Positions 48,967 to 60,124 of a stretch of 64,000 nt of DNA are shown here, piece after piece (the stretch's first letter is position 1; every line of letters begins with the position of its first letter). Origin of the DNA: Ampullaceana balthica (Eukaryota > Mollusca > Gastropoda > Lymnaeidae). The DNA is taken from positions 386,936 through 450,935 of the forward strand of contig CALYLW010000680.1 of the NCBI GenBank assembly GCA_944989445.1. The letters run 5' to 3'. Below the pieces are notes generated by a model that worked only from the letters and a program-made list of their open reading frames with translations, had not been told where the DNA came from and searched no databases. A program made the translations under genes and the position numbers.

Positions 48967-49152
48967 CAATGTCCCCTTTAAGCTGCGCGACTGAGCGGCC
49001 GCGCAGATATCTGACCGACGCCGCGCAGCAGTTATGAATTACCTCGCATCAATTTTTGTAAAATATTGCACACAAAAAAAGGATGATGTGCAATTTTGCA
49101 CACGAGATTTTTCACTTTGCAAACGGACCAACGAACCTTAGAGGGAACATTG
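48967..49152. mobile_element. hAT-like MITE of the CAATGTTCCC family, copy 4
   Basis: Reverse orientation, 186 bp. The ends are CAATGTCCCCTTTAAG and CTTAGAGGGAACATTG, with GCGGCCGCGCAG inside. The target duplication has decayed (atgcccaa versus cggccaag). Confidence 0.85.
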
Positions 49153-50077
49153 CGGCCAAGATTATGAAGTAGAGGGCCATAACTCAAATTTGAAGGGATG
49201 TGGCGGGGAAGAGTCTTCACCCTTTTCAAACCTACAATTACGAGGTGGAAAAAAAAACACCGGAAAAAAAACAATGCCATACATTTCTGTAATGCGTCCA
49301 TTGAGCAAGCTGTTTAATTCCATGCACACTCCTTTGGAATTAACATGTTGAAACTATATCTAAACTGTTCACTTGAAGAGCATTTAATACTAGTGCAAAC
49401 ATTTCGATGGCATCAAATACTACATTAGGGACGAGGTTTACGAAGAATCAGCACTTAACGGAATCGTGTGTTTTTTTTTCTGTCTTGGAAGTAAATTAAA
49501 TAAAATAGGCGCTTTCTAGGCTCCAAGATATTGTGTCTCTGAATGTTCCATCATCACAATTCTTTTGTAGTCTTATAGCCAAGTTACTTTGAATATGTTA
49601 ATAAGATTTTCAGCCAATATCAACACGGGTTAATTTAAATAAGTCACCCAACCTCCCTTCCCCACTCTCGTTAAAACGGCCACTATTAAATCTGGAATTT
49701 GCCTCAAGACAGAAGACAATCAAGGGGGAGTTAATAAGCTGGAATTTTTTATTATTTTTTTTTAAGGAGACCAGAAAAGAAGGTATAAAGCATAAAGGGC
49801 ACCCGCGAGAAGATGGGAGCACAAAGATGAGCTCCAGCAGAGAAGGCTGTAGGGCCAATGATATCCGTGGTACGCCATCCATCCGGACGTTCATTGATCG
49901 GCTCGTGGAATGTCTGCGGGGAGCGATGAGTCATCCGAGGATACGCCAGTACGTCAGGCCAGTAGATAACAGGGGTAGGTGTGTGGGCAGTGGAGTGGGG
50001 AAGGGGGGGGAGAGAGAGTGTGTGGCTGTGATCCTCAAACTGTCGGCTTGGGTGGCGCGGGTCCTGTGGCTATAGGT

Positions 50078-50265
50078 CAGTAATGTCGAACCATTTTCGG
50101 GCCGCGTGCCCAAATTTCAATCACAACCCACTTGTTTATAGCAAATTACCGGCACTAAGTGCCAGCAAAGTGGTTTAATTAAGGTAGCAATATTTCAGTT
50201 GCGTGCCGGCTGATGAGGCTCTGCGTGCCGACTGTGGCACGCGTGCCACAGGTTCGCCATCACTG
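50078..50265. mobile_element. hAT-like MITE (CAGTGATGGCGAACC type)
   Basis: A 188-bp element with left end CAGTAATGTCGAACC and right end GGTTCGCCATCACTG. It contains GTGGCACGCGTGCCAC near the right end. The flanks ctataggt and ctataatt match at 6 of 8. This terminal sequence type is widespread among animal hAT MITEs. Confidence 0.85.
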
Positions 50266-50273
50266 CTATAATT

Positions 50274-51184
50274 AGTTGTGTGGCAAATTTTCAAGTTTGA
50301 ATATATACTTTGTTCTCTTCAGTATAGTTTCTAGTCATTGATCTAATACACGAAACGTTTGATACACGCTTTTTTTTTAATGTGTTGTGTACGTTATATC
50401 TACGTGTTCATTGATATTTAGACAATGTTTGAGTTGGAACAAAGTGAAGAATAAATATTTTTAAAAGTATTACCTTCTCTAATAAAATTCCTAAAAACTA
50501 CATTTATTTGCTTAAGATTAAGAGCCTCCAGTCTCACAAGTACTGTTGTTATCCGTAATGTTATATGTTGTATTTAGAATATGACTGTTTTACATTGAAT
50601 TAATTGATAATGGTGTGTGTTACTATTTTTATGGGAAGCGCTGTGAGCCCAGTTGCTTGCTGGGGTGCTGCGATGTATACATTATCAATTAATTATATTA
50701 TTATAACCATCCTCAGTCCCATGAACCCAATAACCATCCTTAGACCCCGAAACCCGATTCTTCCTTGTTTCACCAACCCGGCTAAACGTCACGGTTGAAC
50801 GGGTCTCGGCTAATCCCATGTGGAGATTAAAGTCAGCTCCAATATTTCATCCGTGCCAACAGGCAAGTCATTTTCTGCTCGGCTTACCGCTGCGTGTGAC
50901 CGCTGGCCAAAGAATCTACCCTGTCTTTGAAGACCCGTCTCCCAATCGATCAGAGGGGAAATTTCAGGGAACGTGCTGACCGAATTTAAGTAACCAACAA
51001 AGTAAGTGCCCATTTCCTGGTCCAAACAGGGCTGAGCGGTTGCCAGATGGTCGCGTGGCTACATCGAGTTGATTTTGCTACTCATCTGGGTTTATGGTTT
51101 TTGTCTGTCTAATGTAGGTTATATTGTTTTTGGCTATACCTTGCAGAGATGGTTTTTATTACCAAATGTTGATGATTTATATGT
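50274..51184. other. Non-coding stretch, nothing recognised
   Basis: No exon or repeat could be supported. A more GC-balanced block at about 50810-51060 has an open - strand frame of 71 codons with no recognisable family. Confidence 0.35.
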
Positions 51185-51280
51185 ATTGGCTACTGTATGT
51201 GGCCATGGTTACCTGACAAGGCTTTAAATACGTACATTTAAAGCCTTAGCAGGTAGTCATGGCGACATTAGGTGGCCAAT
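51185..51280. repeat. 96-bp imperfect palindrome
   Basis: Two 45-bp arms (51185-51229 and 51236-51280) match at 36 of 45 positions, separated by acgtac. The innermost 12 bp (AAGGCTTTAAAT) pair perfectly. It could form a long hairpin in DNA or RNA. Confidence 0.85.
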
Positions 51281-51969
51281 TACAATAAATCATATTAAAA
51301 CATAAGCAACATAAAGCTAAGGTAACATAACTCAGATCCATTCAAGTCTTTTTGGTAATTGAAGGTAACGAACGCACGCAGCACTGTCAAGACACGTGAC
51401 CTTGTCAGAGCAGTTTGGTCTGGAACTTCTTCTAGACACTTACTAGTCCATAAACTAATGCTAATCTGAGCCACACTATTTCCTTGATTGTACCCACACA
51501 CATAAAACTCCTTGACTACACAGCTTACCCAAATATTAACCTCATTGAACACAACGCTTACCCACCTACAGACCTCCTCGAATATACAAATAATCTTAAA
51601 CCCGAAGAACAGAACCGCATACTGCCACAATGAAATGCTAATCAAGTTTTTTTTTAAACTCTCTGTTGTATCAGACTACCAACAACGCTTTGTTAAAGTT
51701 GTTACAGTCACCAACAGATAAGAGCTGTGCAGGAGTCAGCGCAATATTTGAGGAATAGTTCCCAGCCCGACTGCATTCTAGCTCTAGCCAACACTACAGA
51801 CCCTGACATGGAAGATAAATGAAGTAATCAATTAATTCCGAACTTAAAGATAAGAATACCGGAAGTGAGAAATTCTTGAACACGTGTAGGACAATGTGGT
51901 CTTTAGGACAATGTGGTCACCCTTTGCTTCAAGGCCGGGGGGGGGGTTGTTTGGGGGGGTGTTTGAAAA

Positions 51970-52318
51970 AGAAAATGAGTTACAAGATGTTTCTGTCAGA
52001 GAGTGTGCGCTCATTTAATTTGGGGTGGGGGGGTCCCTAACTGTGGGACTCCTGGGTGTAGGGGGCTTCTGGGTAGGGGGGGGTCTGGTTGTGTGTGTGT
52101 GTGGGGGGGGGGTGTGTGTTAAAAATGAGTTACAAGATGTTTCTGTCAAAGAGTGTGCGCTCATTTAGTTTGGGGTGGGGGGGGGTTCCCTAACTGTGGG
52201 ACTCCTGGGTGTAGGGGGCTTCTGGGTGGGGGGGTCTGGTTGTGTGTGTGGGGGGGGGGAATGAGTTACAAGATGTTTCTGTCAGAGAGTGTGCGCTCAT
52301 TTAGTTTGGGGTGGTTGT
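51970..52318. repeat. G-rich tandem repeat with units of about 130-155 bp
   Basis: Three copies of a block starting ATGAGTTACAAGATGTTTCT, then GAGAGTGTGCGCTCATTTA, at about 51976, 52126 and 52260. They are separated by long G runs and GT microsatellites. The second and third units are nearly identical. Confidence 0.85.
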
Positions 52319-52533
52319 CCTAACTGCTCATCGCATTCTATTTCATAAAGTCTCAAACCTAATATTGCACCTTAAATTAAATATTTGGGTTCTTAAAGTA
52401 TTTTCCCCGGTTATTCTCATGATAACACATTTTTTTATCATGTGAATTTTGGATACGATACTTGCGCAGTATCGATTACAAATCCTTTGCGCATACGTCA
52501 TGACTCTAATGTCAGACAACTGGTTTGTTAGAA

Positions 52534-52671
52534 CAGTGCTTCTCAAACTTGTTAGTATTGCACCAAGGACCGGTGCACTATTTTCAATGCACTGACTATT
52601 TCTTCTGTCCTTTTTTTGATAACTTCTGCGGACCGGCACCGGTCCGCGGACCACCACTTTGAGAAGCACTG
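52534..52671. mobile_element. hAT-like MITE with perfect 8-bp target duplication
   Basis: A 138-bp element with ends CAGTGCTTCTCAAAC and CTTTGAGAAGCACTG and a GC-rich palindromic core GGACCGGCACCGGTCC. The duplication tgttagaa lies at 52526-52533 and 52672-52679. Confidence 0.93.
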
Positions 52672-52815
52672 TGTTAGAATACCACCGGGCACGCGCAACT
52701 GCTGTGTCTGCATAGATAGAGTCGTCTCGTAAACATTTTCATTAAATTTAAACTAAGCCGATTTCAAAATACGCGAGTCAAAGTTTCATACCTCAAGTAA
52801 GCTGGAAAGTTTAAA

Positions 52816-53340
52816 GACTATGTCGGTGTTACTAAGAGGTGACTATGTCGGTGTTACTAAGAGGCGACTATGTCGGTGTTACTAAGAGGTGACTATGTCG
52901 GTGTTACTAAGAGGTGACTATGTCGGTGTTACTAAGAGGTGACTATGTCGGTGTTACTAAGAGGTGACTATGTCGGTGTTACTAAGAGGTGACTATGTCG
53001 GTGTTACTAAGAGGTGACTATGTCGGTGTTACTAAGAGGTGACTATGTCGGTGTTACTGAGAGGTGACTATGTCGGTGTTACTAAGAGGCGACTATGTCG
53101 GTGTTACTCATGAGCGCCCAGAGGGGACTATGTCTCGGTGTTAGCTTAAAGAACCAAAAGGTAGCAGGCGTGACTATATGTTGGTGCTTACTAAAGAGGG
53201 TGGTGACTATTATGGATCGGTGTACTGAGAAAGCGGTGGACTATCGGGGTCGGTCGGGTGTTACTGAGCCAAGGGTGACTTATGTCGGGGTGCTTTACTT
53301 AAGAAGGTGAACTATAGGTCGGGCTGTTACTCGACAGGAG
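52816..53340. repeat. 25-bp minisatellite that decays abruptly
   Basis: About eleven near-perfect copies of GACTATGTCGGTGTTACTAA+GAGGT up to about 53105. Roughly nine further copies are riddled with single-base insertions. The change is sudden and dominated by indels. Confidence 0.9.
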
Positions 53341-53980
53341 GGTGACTGTCTTCGGTTCGTTACTAAGTACTCACATAACAGAAGGAAGAGCCCCAGTCGC
53401 AGACTAGGCGTCTACATGTAGGAGTTACCTAAACCATAAACTAAGCGGTGACGCTCAGGTCGTGAACACCACCCCTTCTCCACACAAGAGCCCCGGCCAC
53501 GAATTTCTTGTATGATCTCACACAGAGGGAACAAACCTATCAAGGAATAGCCCAGGGCGACCAATAAGACAGGGTTGTCCGCCTCCGGACAGCCGCCGCG
53601 CGGACGCCCGTCCAAGTCCGCTCCCACCCCGTGCGCCCGACGTTTTCCTATGCGGCAATGTGAATACACAAAAAAAACCCTCATCCGGTGATCCCCCCGG
53701 AAGGAAGGACCAGTCATGACCGGGCGGCGCGGGCGAACGGGAGTTCAAAAAAGAAAGAGAAAAGCGAGACGAATAAGCGATAAAGCGCTAAAAACGGAGG
53801 GAAAAAGGAGCACAGCGTACTTAGGAGCGAATTACAGTAAGCGTAAGTGGAAGGAAGGGGAGGAAGGCAAAAGGACCAAAAACAACAAAAGAGCACCGAA
53901 AGAGCGTGACGAACTATCCCCTTTCCCGTTCCAAACTGAAAATGTGCATTTGTTTCTGACAATTATTTTTAAAAAATACT
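53341..53980. other. Erratic GC-rich block, possible low-quality sequence
   Basis: Much higher GC than its neighbours at first, then A/G-rich, with no repeats or exons recognised. Because it directly follows the decaying minisatellite, it may be poorly corrected read sequence. The open frames here are not credible genes. Confidence 0.4.
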
Positions 53981-54484
53981 GATAAAAGAAACATATTGGT
54001 TATCAAAAGCACCTTAGTTAAATATATTATCAAACAACCATCCTTCATTCAAACCCCCCCACCCCCCCCCCCCCGTCCACCACCCCCCCCACCCCACTTC
54101 CTACAAACGCATCCCAACTTTCTCTTAATCCCCCCTGGCGACCTCGTCCTCCCACTCCCGACACAATCGGCTTTTTGGGCTTGTATGGGTACTCCTACAG
54201 GACTATAGGGACCATACACAGAGGAATATCAGAAGATTTTTTTAAAAAAATCAATGCATAAACCAATCTCTTCATCTAATACGTCACTATTGTACGCAGA
54301 CATCAGCGCTTGCAGCGACACGGAGGCACGACGCCCGTATCTGATCACAGGGGAAGACATTGTGCCAGGGGCGGAACCTGCTTGAAATTGTCCAAAGGGG
54401 GGGGGGTGAAATTTTGAATTTGCATCGGACTACCCCACTACGGATGGCTGCAATAAACTGAATTCGTTTCTTCAATACATTGTT

Positions 54485-54552
54485 GTGAGGGGAGCAGGGG
54501 TATCGCCCGGCCGTGTTAGTATCAGGGGGTATCGCCCGGCTGTGTTAGTGTT
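54485..54552. repeat. Short tandem duplication
   Basis: Two copies of GGTATCGCCCGGC+GTGTTAGT-type sequence, about 37 bp apart, next to the candidate exon at 54573. Confidence 0.7.
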
Positions 54553-54572
54553 ACCAACGACACAATACCTAC

Positions 54573-54691
54573 CAGGTAGCCATCGTTGGCCTCGTAGTCA
54601 CACAGAGACTCGAACTCTGCCTTCTCCTTCTCCTCCGTGCTTCTGGCGGCATTGCGGGCATTTACCGTGTACATATCCGTCGCCTTTGCTA
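54573..54691 (-). CDS. Probable coding exon, gene uncertain (possibly an upstream NAV exon)
   Basis: The - strand frame reads AKATDMYTVNARNAARSTEE, then KEKAEFESLCDYEANDGYL, followed by a strong donor gtaggtatt in phase 0. Codon composition is coding-like and the predicted peptide is a charged helix. The 5' limit is either acceptor gtgtgtgag at 54692 or the internal ATG at 54674. The exit phase fits NAV exon 1 at 35110, but I cannot place the peptide in a navigator. Confidence 0.45.
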
Positions 54692-54804
54692 CTCACACAC
54701 TGTGATTAGAGAATGTTCCTTCCACGAACGTATACATCAGTTCCCTGACTATAAATCCACCTAATCTCATTTCTAACTGGTCATACGTTAATCCACCATG
54801 GCAC

Positions 54805-55800
54805 GTGACCTTGAACTCGACGATGATTGTTTCATCTGAATGTATCAATGTAATTAACCAATACTGTCAGGCATGCCTCCTGTATATTTGTATACTCCTC
54901 GACTTATGTCTTAAAATAACAATTTATGAGGATCTCTATGTGCTAAGCATTGCGGCTAGACAAGAAATTTTTGAAGTACTTGAACTTGTTTTAAAACTAG
55001 TTTTAGAATAAACGAGAGGCTAAATATAAATATCATAATTAAAAAGACAAAAGATTGATACAATCAACCAAAATTAAGGTAAAGAAAAGCTTAGAAACAT
55101 CTATGAACGAACTTAACGTAGAAACCTCGGCACAAACAAGAGAAAGATTTGAACCCATGGCATCCATTTCCACACCTCAGATCATAGGCAGCAAACTTCT
55201 AATAGACAGCAACGAACTCGGTGTAAAACTAACGCACAGCCCGTATCTCCCGACGACCACGGTTCCACCGTAGAACTCAGGGAAAAAGACAATTCAAATA
55301 CACAGCACAACTTGTGTGATTTATTAGATAACTGTTGCCGGTGTCACCTGAAATAACAGCCGTAAAATATCAATCGACTTCCCTTAGAAATTCAATAAAT
55401 TTGTTGTGTTCCTGGTCGATAAAAATGAGGTTTTAGGGATTCGATTTCGTCAGGGACTACTCGTGTTTTGACCAATCAAACGCACGCAGATCAAATGAAA
55501 TCAGGCGTTTAAGGCCCCATGAAAGTTCGTGTATTTTGCTTTAAGATTAGGAAGGGCCCTTTGGAAATGAAGATCACAAAATTTTCATTGATGTTATTTT
55601 ATTGTAGTCGTTATGATGAGGGAAAATGCCATTACTCTTAAGTATTTTTGTGTGTTAAGTTTATCCTTTTATCGATGGGCTGGACGTTTTTAATCTTTGG
55701 CGCATCAACGACAGGCATACAAAAGGAATTGCGCTAATATTACTTTTTGGAAGAGTTGTAGTCAACAAGAGTTCAATTTGACAGTATTCATGCGACAGCT
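54805..55800. other. Non-coding stretch, nothing recognised
   Basis: Short open frames only, with no splice-flanked coding segment or known element. Confidence 0.35.
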
Positions 55801-55888
55801 TTCTTTGTATCATAACCCCTGGTTTCTTATTCTATTGTATCATAGCCATGGTTTCTTATTCTATTGTATCATAGCCATGGTTGGTCTA

Positions 55889-56690
55889 TTATAGCCCAAC
55901 GCTGCGTGTTCTATCATAGCCCATGACAGCGTGTTCTATCATAGCCCATGACAGCGTGTTCTATAATAGCCCATGACAGCGTGTTCTATCATAGCACATG
56001 ACAGCGTGTTCTATCATAGCCCATGACAGCGTGTTCTATCATAGCCCATGACAGCGTGTTCTATCATAGCCCATGACAGCGTGTTCTATCATAGCCCATG
56101 ACAGCGTGTTCTATCATAGCCCATGACAGCGTGTTCTATCATAGCCCATGACAGCGTGTTCTATCATAGCCCATGACAGCGTGTTCTATCATAGCCCATG
56201 ACAGCGTGTTCTATCACAGCCCATGACAGCGTGTTCTATCACAGCCCATGACAGCGTGTTCTATCATAGCCCATGACAGCGTGTTCTATCATAGCCCATG
56301 ACAGCGTGTTCTATCATCAGAATCATAGCCCATGACTGCGTGTTCTATCATAGCCCGTGACAGCGTGTTCTATCATAGCCCGTGACAGCGTGTTCTATAA
56401 TAGCCCATGACAGCGTGTTCTATCATAGCCAATGACAGCGTGTTCTATCATAGCCCATGACAGCGTGTTCTATCATAGCCCATGACAGCGTGTTCTATCA
56501 TAGCCCATGACAGCGTGTTCTATCATAGCCCATGACAGCGTGTTCTATCATAGCCCATGACAGCGTGTTCTATCATAGCCCATGACAGCGTGTTCTATCA
56601 CAGCCCATGACAGCGTGTTCTATCATAGCCCATGACAGCGTGTTCTATCATAGCCCATGACAGCGTGTTCTATCATAGCTTAATGCATCT
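55889..56690. repeat. 25-bp minisatellite, about 31 copies
   Basis: Near-perfect copies of TCTATCATAGCCCATGACAG+CGTGT. One irregular unit near 56309 carries a 9-bp insertion. Immediately left (55808-55885), two copies of a related unit of about 30 bp (TCTATTGTATCATAGCCATG) look like the progenitor. Confidence 0.95.
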
Positions 56691-57059
56691 TGATCTATCA
56701 TAGTCTAAATATGGCAGCTTTTTCTATAATCACACAAGACAGCTTGCATCTGCCAACTGGCTTAAAACCATGCCATAGGAGAAGAAAAAACACAACGAAT
56801 TAAATATAAAATTCTGAGTTTGGTCCTCATTTACTATGGTTGGCACACACATCACTCTACTGGCCCACGCATACTTTAATTCGCCCACCAAAAGATGCGA
56901 ACTTATTCTGGACTGGAGGTCCAAAATTGCTATCCTAGTTAACGCGAGCTACCCCCCCCCCAACCACAGAAACACACACACACACCCACGATGGCTGCCA
57001 CACTCAACGAGCTCAACCGTAACAATCAGCAGGTGTGTTTGATTAAAAATTGGTCTCTG

Positions 57060-57934
57060 ATCTTCAATGTAACTTTGAACTGGTGATAGAACGTCTACAC
57101 AATCACTCAGTGAATGGGGATAATAAGGGGATTGGAGGGAGGGGGGGATTATAATCTAATAATAAGAGGGTTTCATGACGCAGATAAAAAAGTCAGAAAT
57201 AAGTAGAAAATTATTATTAATTTTTTTTTGTTTGAATCAGCTGTTGTAGGCACTGAACCAAAAATCAATGTCAGAGATGATTTGACCAGTAAGTTTCACT
57301 ACTGCATCCTTCGATACTTTTGAGATTAACTTCTGCAGTCAAATGTCAAAGTTCGATTCCAGAAATTCCCGTGTACTTGCTGATTGATTAACGAGGTGCA
57401 AATTAATAAAAGAGTTGTGCCACCACCATGGTCCCCGCATAAACCAATAATTGTGTCCAATGAATTGATAATTACGTTAACATAATTGGGAGTTTTTGGT
57501 TTTTTTTAAAATCATTTTTTGGGGGGGGGGCGGGAGTGGGGGGTCTGGGGGTGTAAATCTATATAAATATTGTTAACTTGTTAGATTTCTTAAAGAAATT
57601 ACAAATAAATTGCGTCGGGCGGGGAGGTCTGCAATTATAGAGCGTCAAACAACCAATAAATAGAGAAGAAGAAAAAATTGTGACAAGCGGCAGTGCCGAG
57701 CCCACCGCGCTGTTTGACAATTATTGCATTTGATGGAATATGGGCCCCGTCATTACATCAGCGCAGTACAAGGACGACTTATTGATTTGACAAACAATTT
57801 GATCCTTCCTGCCGGTCATCTGAGATATTGACACACGCAGACGACAACAATGGCGCTGATTGGCCTTGAAATGCCGAGGGTAATAATGATCGTAATTAAC
57901 TCAGTACGCCATCAACAACGTATAGTGTTACAGC
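57060..57934. other. Non-coding stretch with one non-repetitive GC-balanced block
   Basis: No exon is seen. The block at about 57680-57900 is non-repetitive with balanced composition and could be regulatory, but the sequence alone shows no recognisable motif set. Confidence 0.3.
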
Positions 57935-58149
57935 CAATGTTCCGTTTCAGGTGTGAGGCAGCGCGGCCGCGCAGATTTCTAGCCGATGCCGCGCAGCAGT
58001 TTAGAATTACTGCGCAGTAAATTTTGAAAATGGTAATATGTTAATGTTCATAGGGTGTAAAATTTAGTAAAAAATAATTGATGCCCTGCAACTTTATACT
58101 CGAGCTTATTATTTTGCAAACGGACCAACGATACTTAGGGGGACCATTG
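57935..58149. mobile_element. hAT-like MITE of the CAATGTTCCC family, copy 5
   Basis: Reverse orientation, 215 bp. The left end is CAATGTTCCGTTTCAGG, GCGCGGCCGCGCAGA is inside, and the right end is TTAGGGGGACCATTG. Longer than the other copies because of an AT-rich internal insertion. No exact target duplication. Confidence 0.8.
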
Positions 58150-58230
58150 GCTACTACACTGGGGGAGTCCCCTACTACACTGGGGGGGGACCCCTTGGAG
58201 GGACCATAGACTACTACACTGGGGGGTTCC
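58150..58230. repeat. Short tandem repeat
   Basis: Three copies of CTACTACACTGGGGG with variable spacers, immediately beside the MITE. Confidence 0.7.
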
Positions 58231-58430
58231 CTTCTACCTTCAACAAGACATGTTTGGGTAAGGGCGGGGAGAGAACGGTGCGCCGTTGTGGAAAATCCGT
58301 GACATATAGAAAGGTGAGTATATAGAATATAAGATAAACTGTAGAATTTTTGGCTATCAAGTGACGTAAACAAATATTTATATTGTTCTTTATTCTGAAG
58401 TCCAAAATGGAACAATAACTATCGGTGAAC

Positions 58431-60115
58431 AAACAAATTTTAAAAAAAAATTGTTATAAGAGAGTGTATGTTGGTTTCAACATCATTTAATTCATTCATG
58501 AACAGTTATATGCCCCCCCCGGAGACTTGCCATTTAATACATAGCGCCAAACTGTGAAACAATTCATACTTGGAATTTCGGTAGATCCTCGATAATTGAA
58601 TCCGGGATTTACAAGCATGTCAATTGATCACGTTTATATCCCTTTGGTTTCGGAAGATAAGGCATGATAAGAATACATTTGCGCCGTGTATTAACTAAGT
58701 TTATTCTATCATGTCGATTTAGGGACGACTCATCTAAGTTTTTGATCAAGACATTGCGTATATTTATTTTTACTTCTACAGATCAACTGAATTTTGACTA
58801 TTTTATTTATGTATATGTATATGATTTTTTTTTAAAAACAATGTAAGTCTGGTAAGCATTTTTTTAAACGTGCCTTCCAGTTATCGTATAATTTCATACA
58901 TTTCTTATTTAAAGATGCACCCCTATTAGCCCCATCCAACCAATAATGCATTTAAAAATGTATTTAGAAGATAAGCCGTCTAAAGCCAGGGAAGGGCAAC
59001 CCCCCTGCTAGACCCATCCGACCAATACTCCGTATAACAAACAGTTAGCAAAACCACCCAATCTCAGCCAAAGAAATGTGGCGCAACGTCCATCGATGCA
59101 TGGCTGTAGGGGCCGGTGTGTGGAGGGGGTGAGGGTGGGGGTTAGGAGTAACGAGGAGCTAATCCAAACCAGCGGGGCGTCACACGAAACACGACGATAT
59201 TAACAGTCTGGTCTGTTGTTGTAATTGGTGGCGTTGTTTGGTATTGTTTGTGACGCATTGCTTAGTTTTAGGAGAGCAATTTTAATGAGACGGGCAGACA
59301 TTTTTTTTTACTAAAGTGTTCTTGTAAATAAACAGTTTAACGCTGTGATCTCTTATCGTGTACATTCACTCAACCGCTTAACTCATGTCTCTGTTGCAAT
59401 GATAGCTGTTATAATTTACAGTAGCATTCTTTTTTTAAGATGTTGATAAATTACATTCATGGTCTATACTATATTTTATAAAAAACCCAGAAGTCACCCA
59501 ATGATGTAGCTCATACAGAGTTAACACACACGCTACACTTATTGCCAAGTCTTCTTAGCACTGGCAAACTGTGCTGTAGAATCGCAAAACTTATTCACGT
59601 GAAAGGCTTCTCGATATATCTATGTACGTGTAAGCAAAAGAAATCGATGACATTTTGGCAGGATGTCTGCTGACCAGGGTCCGACGGTTTATGTTTCCCC
59701 TACCACCACAATCCCCCACCCATCTCATCCTTGCCCCACTAGTCGATCGTTCAGATACGGTGGCCTCACCTAATGCTAGTGGTCTTTCATATCGGCCCAC
59801 ACCAACTCTATCTTTGCACTAGGACTCGTTTTATCAGGGACGTCTATTGTTGCTGCAAATCATTCATAAAATCCAACGTATAATTTTGTAGGTTTTGAGT
59901 GTTTTAACCCATTTTCTAGAACCGAAGAGTCCTATCAACTGTTTGAGAGCCGTTATCGGGTCTCAATCAGACATGGGTTTGTTTTGTTCCCTTAACGTTC
60001 CCGCTTGTCAGGTCGGGACACTCATTTCTTTCGGGTGTCACTCCCAGAGAGACGGGAATCCTAGCGGTGAAATTTTTGATGAATTTTCCTTATCTTCTCT
60101 TATATGAAGCGATCA
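58431..60115. other. Non-coding stretch, nothing recognised
   Basis: No splice-flanked coding sequence, RNA gene or element was recognised. Confidence 0.35.
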
Positions 60116-60124
60116 ACCGGTAGC

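Noticed and set aside
49752..49990. GC-balanced block open on both strands, with possible splice sites
   Set aside because: Neither the + frame (MSSSREGCRANDIRGTPSIR) nor the - frame has a good donor and acceptor in matching phase, and neither resembles navigator or any family I know.
53412..53962. Several overlapping open frames in a GC-rich block
   Set aside because: Sequence quality is suspect here and no frame shows a domain, splice signals or codon bias consistent with the two real genes.
55889..56690. Regular 25-bp repeats resembling a CRISPR array
   Set aside because: No spacers; head-to-tail minisatellite in animal DNA.
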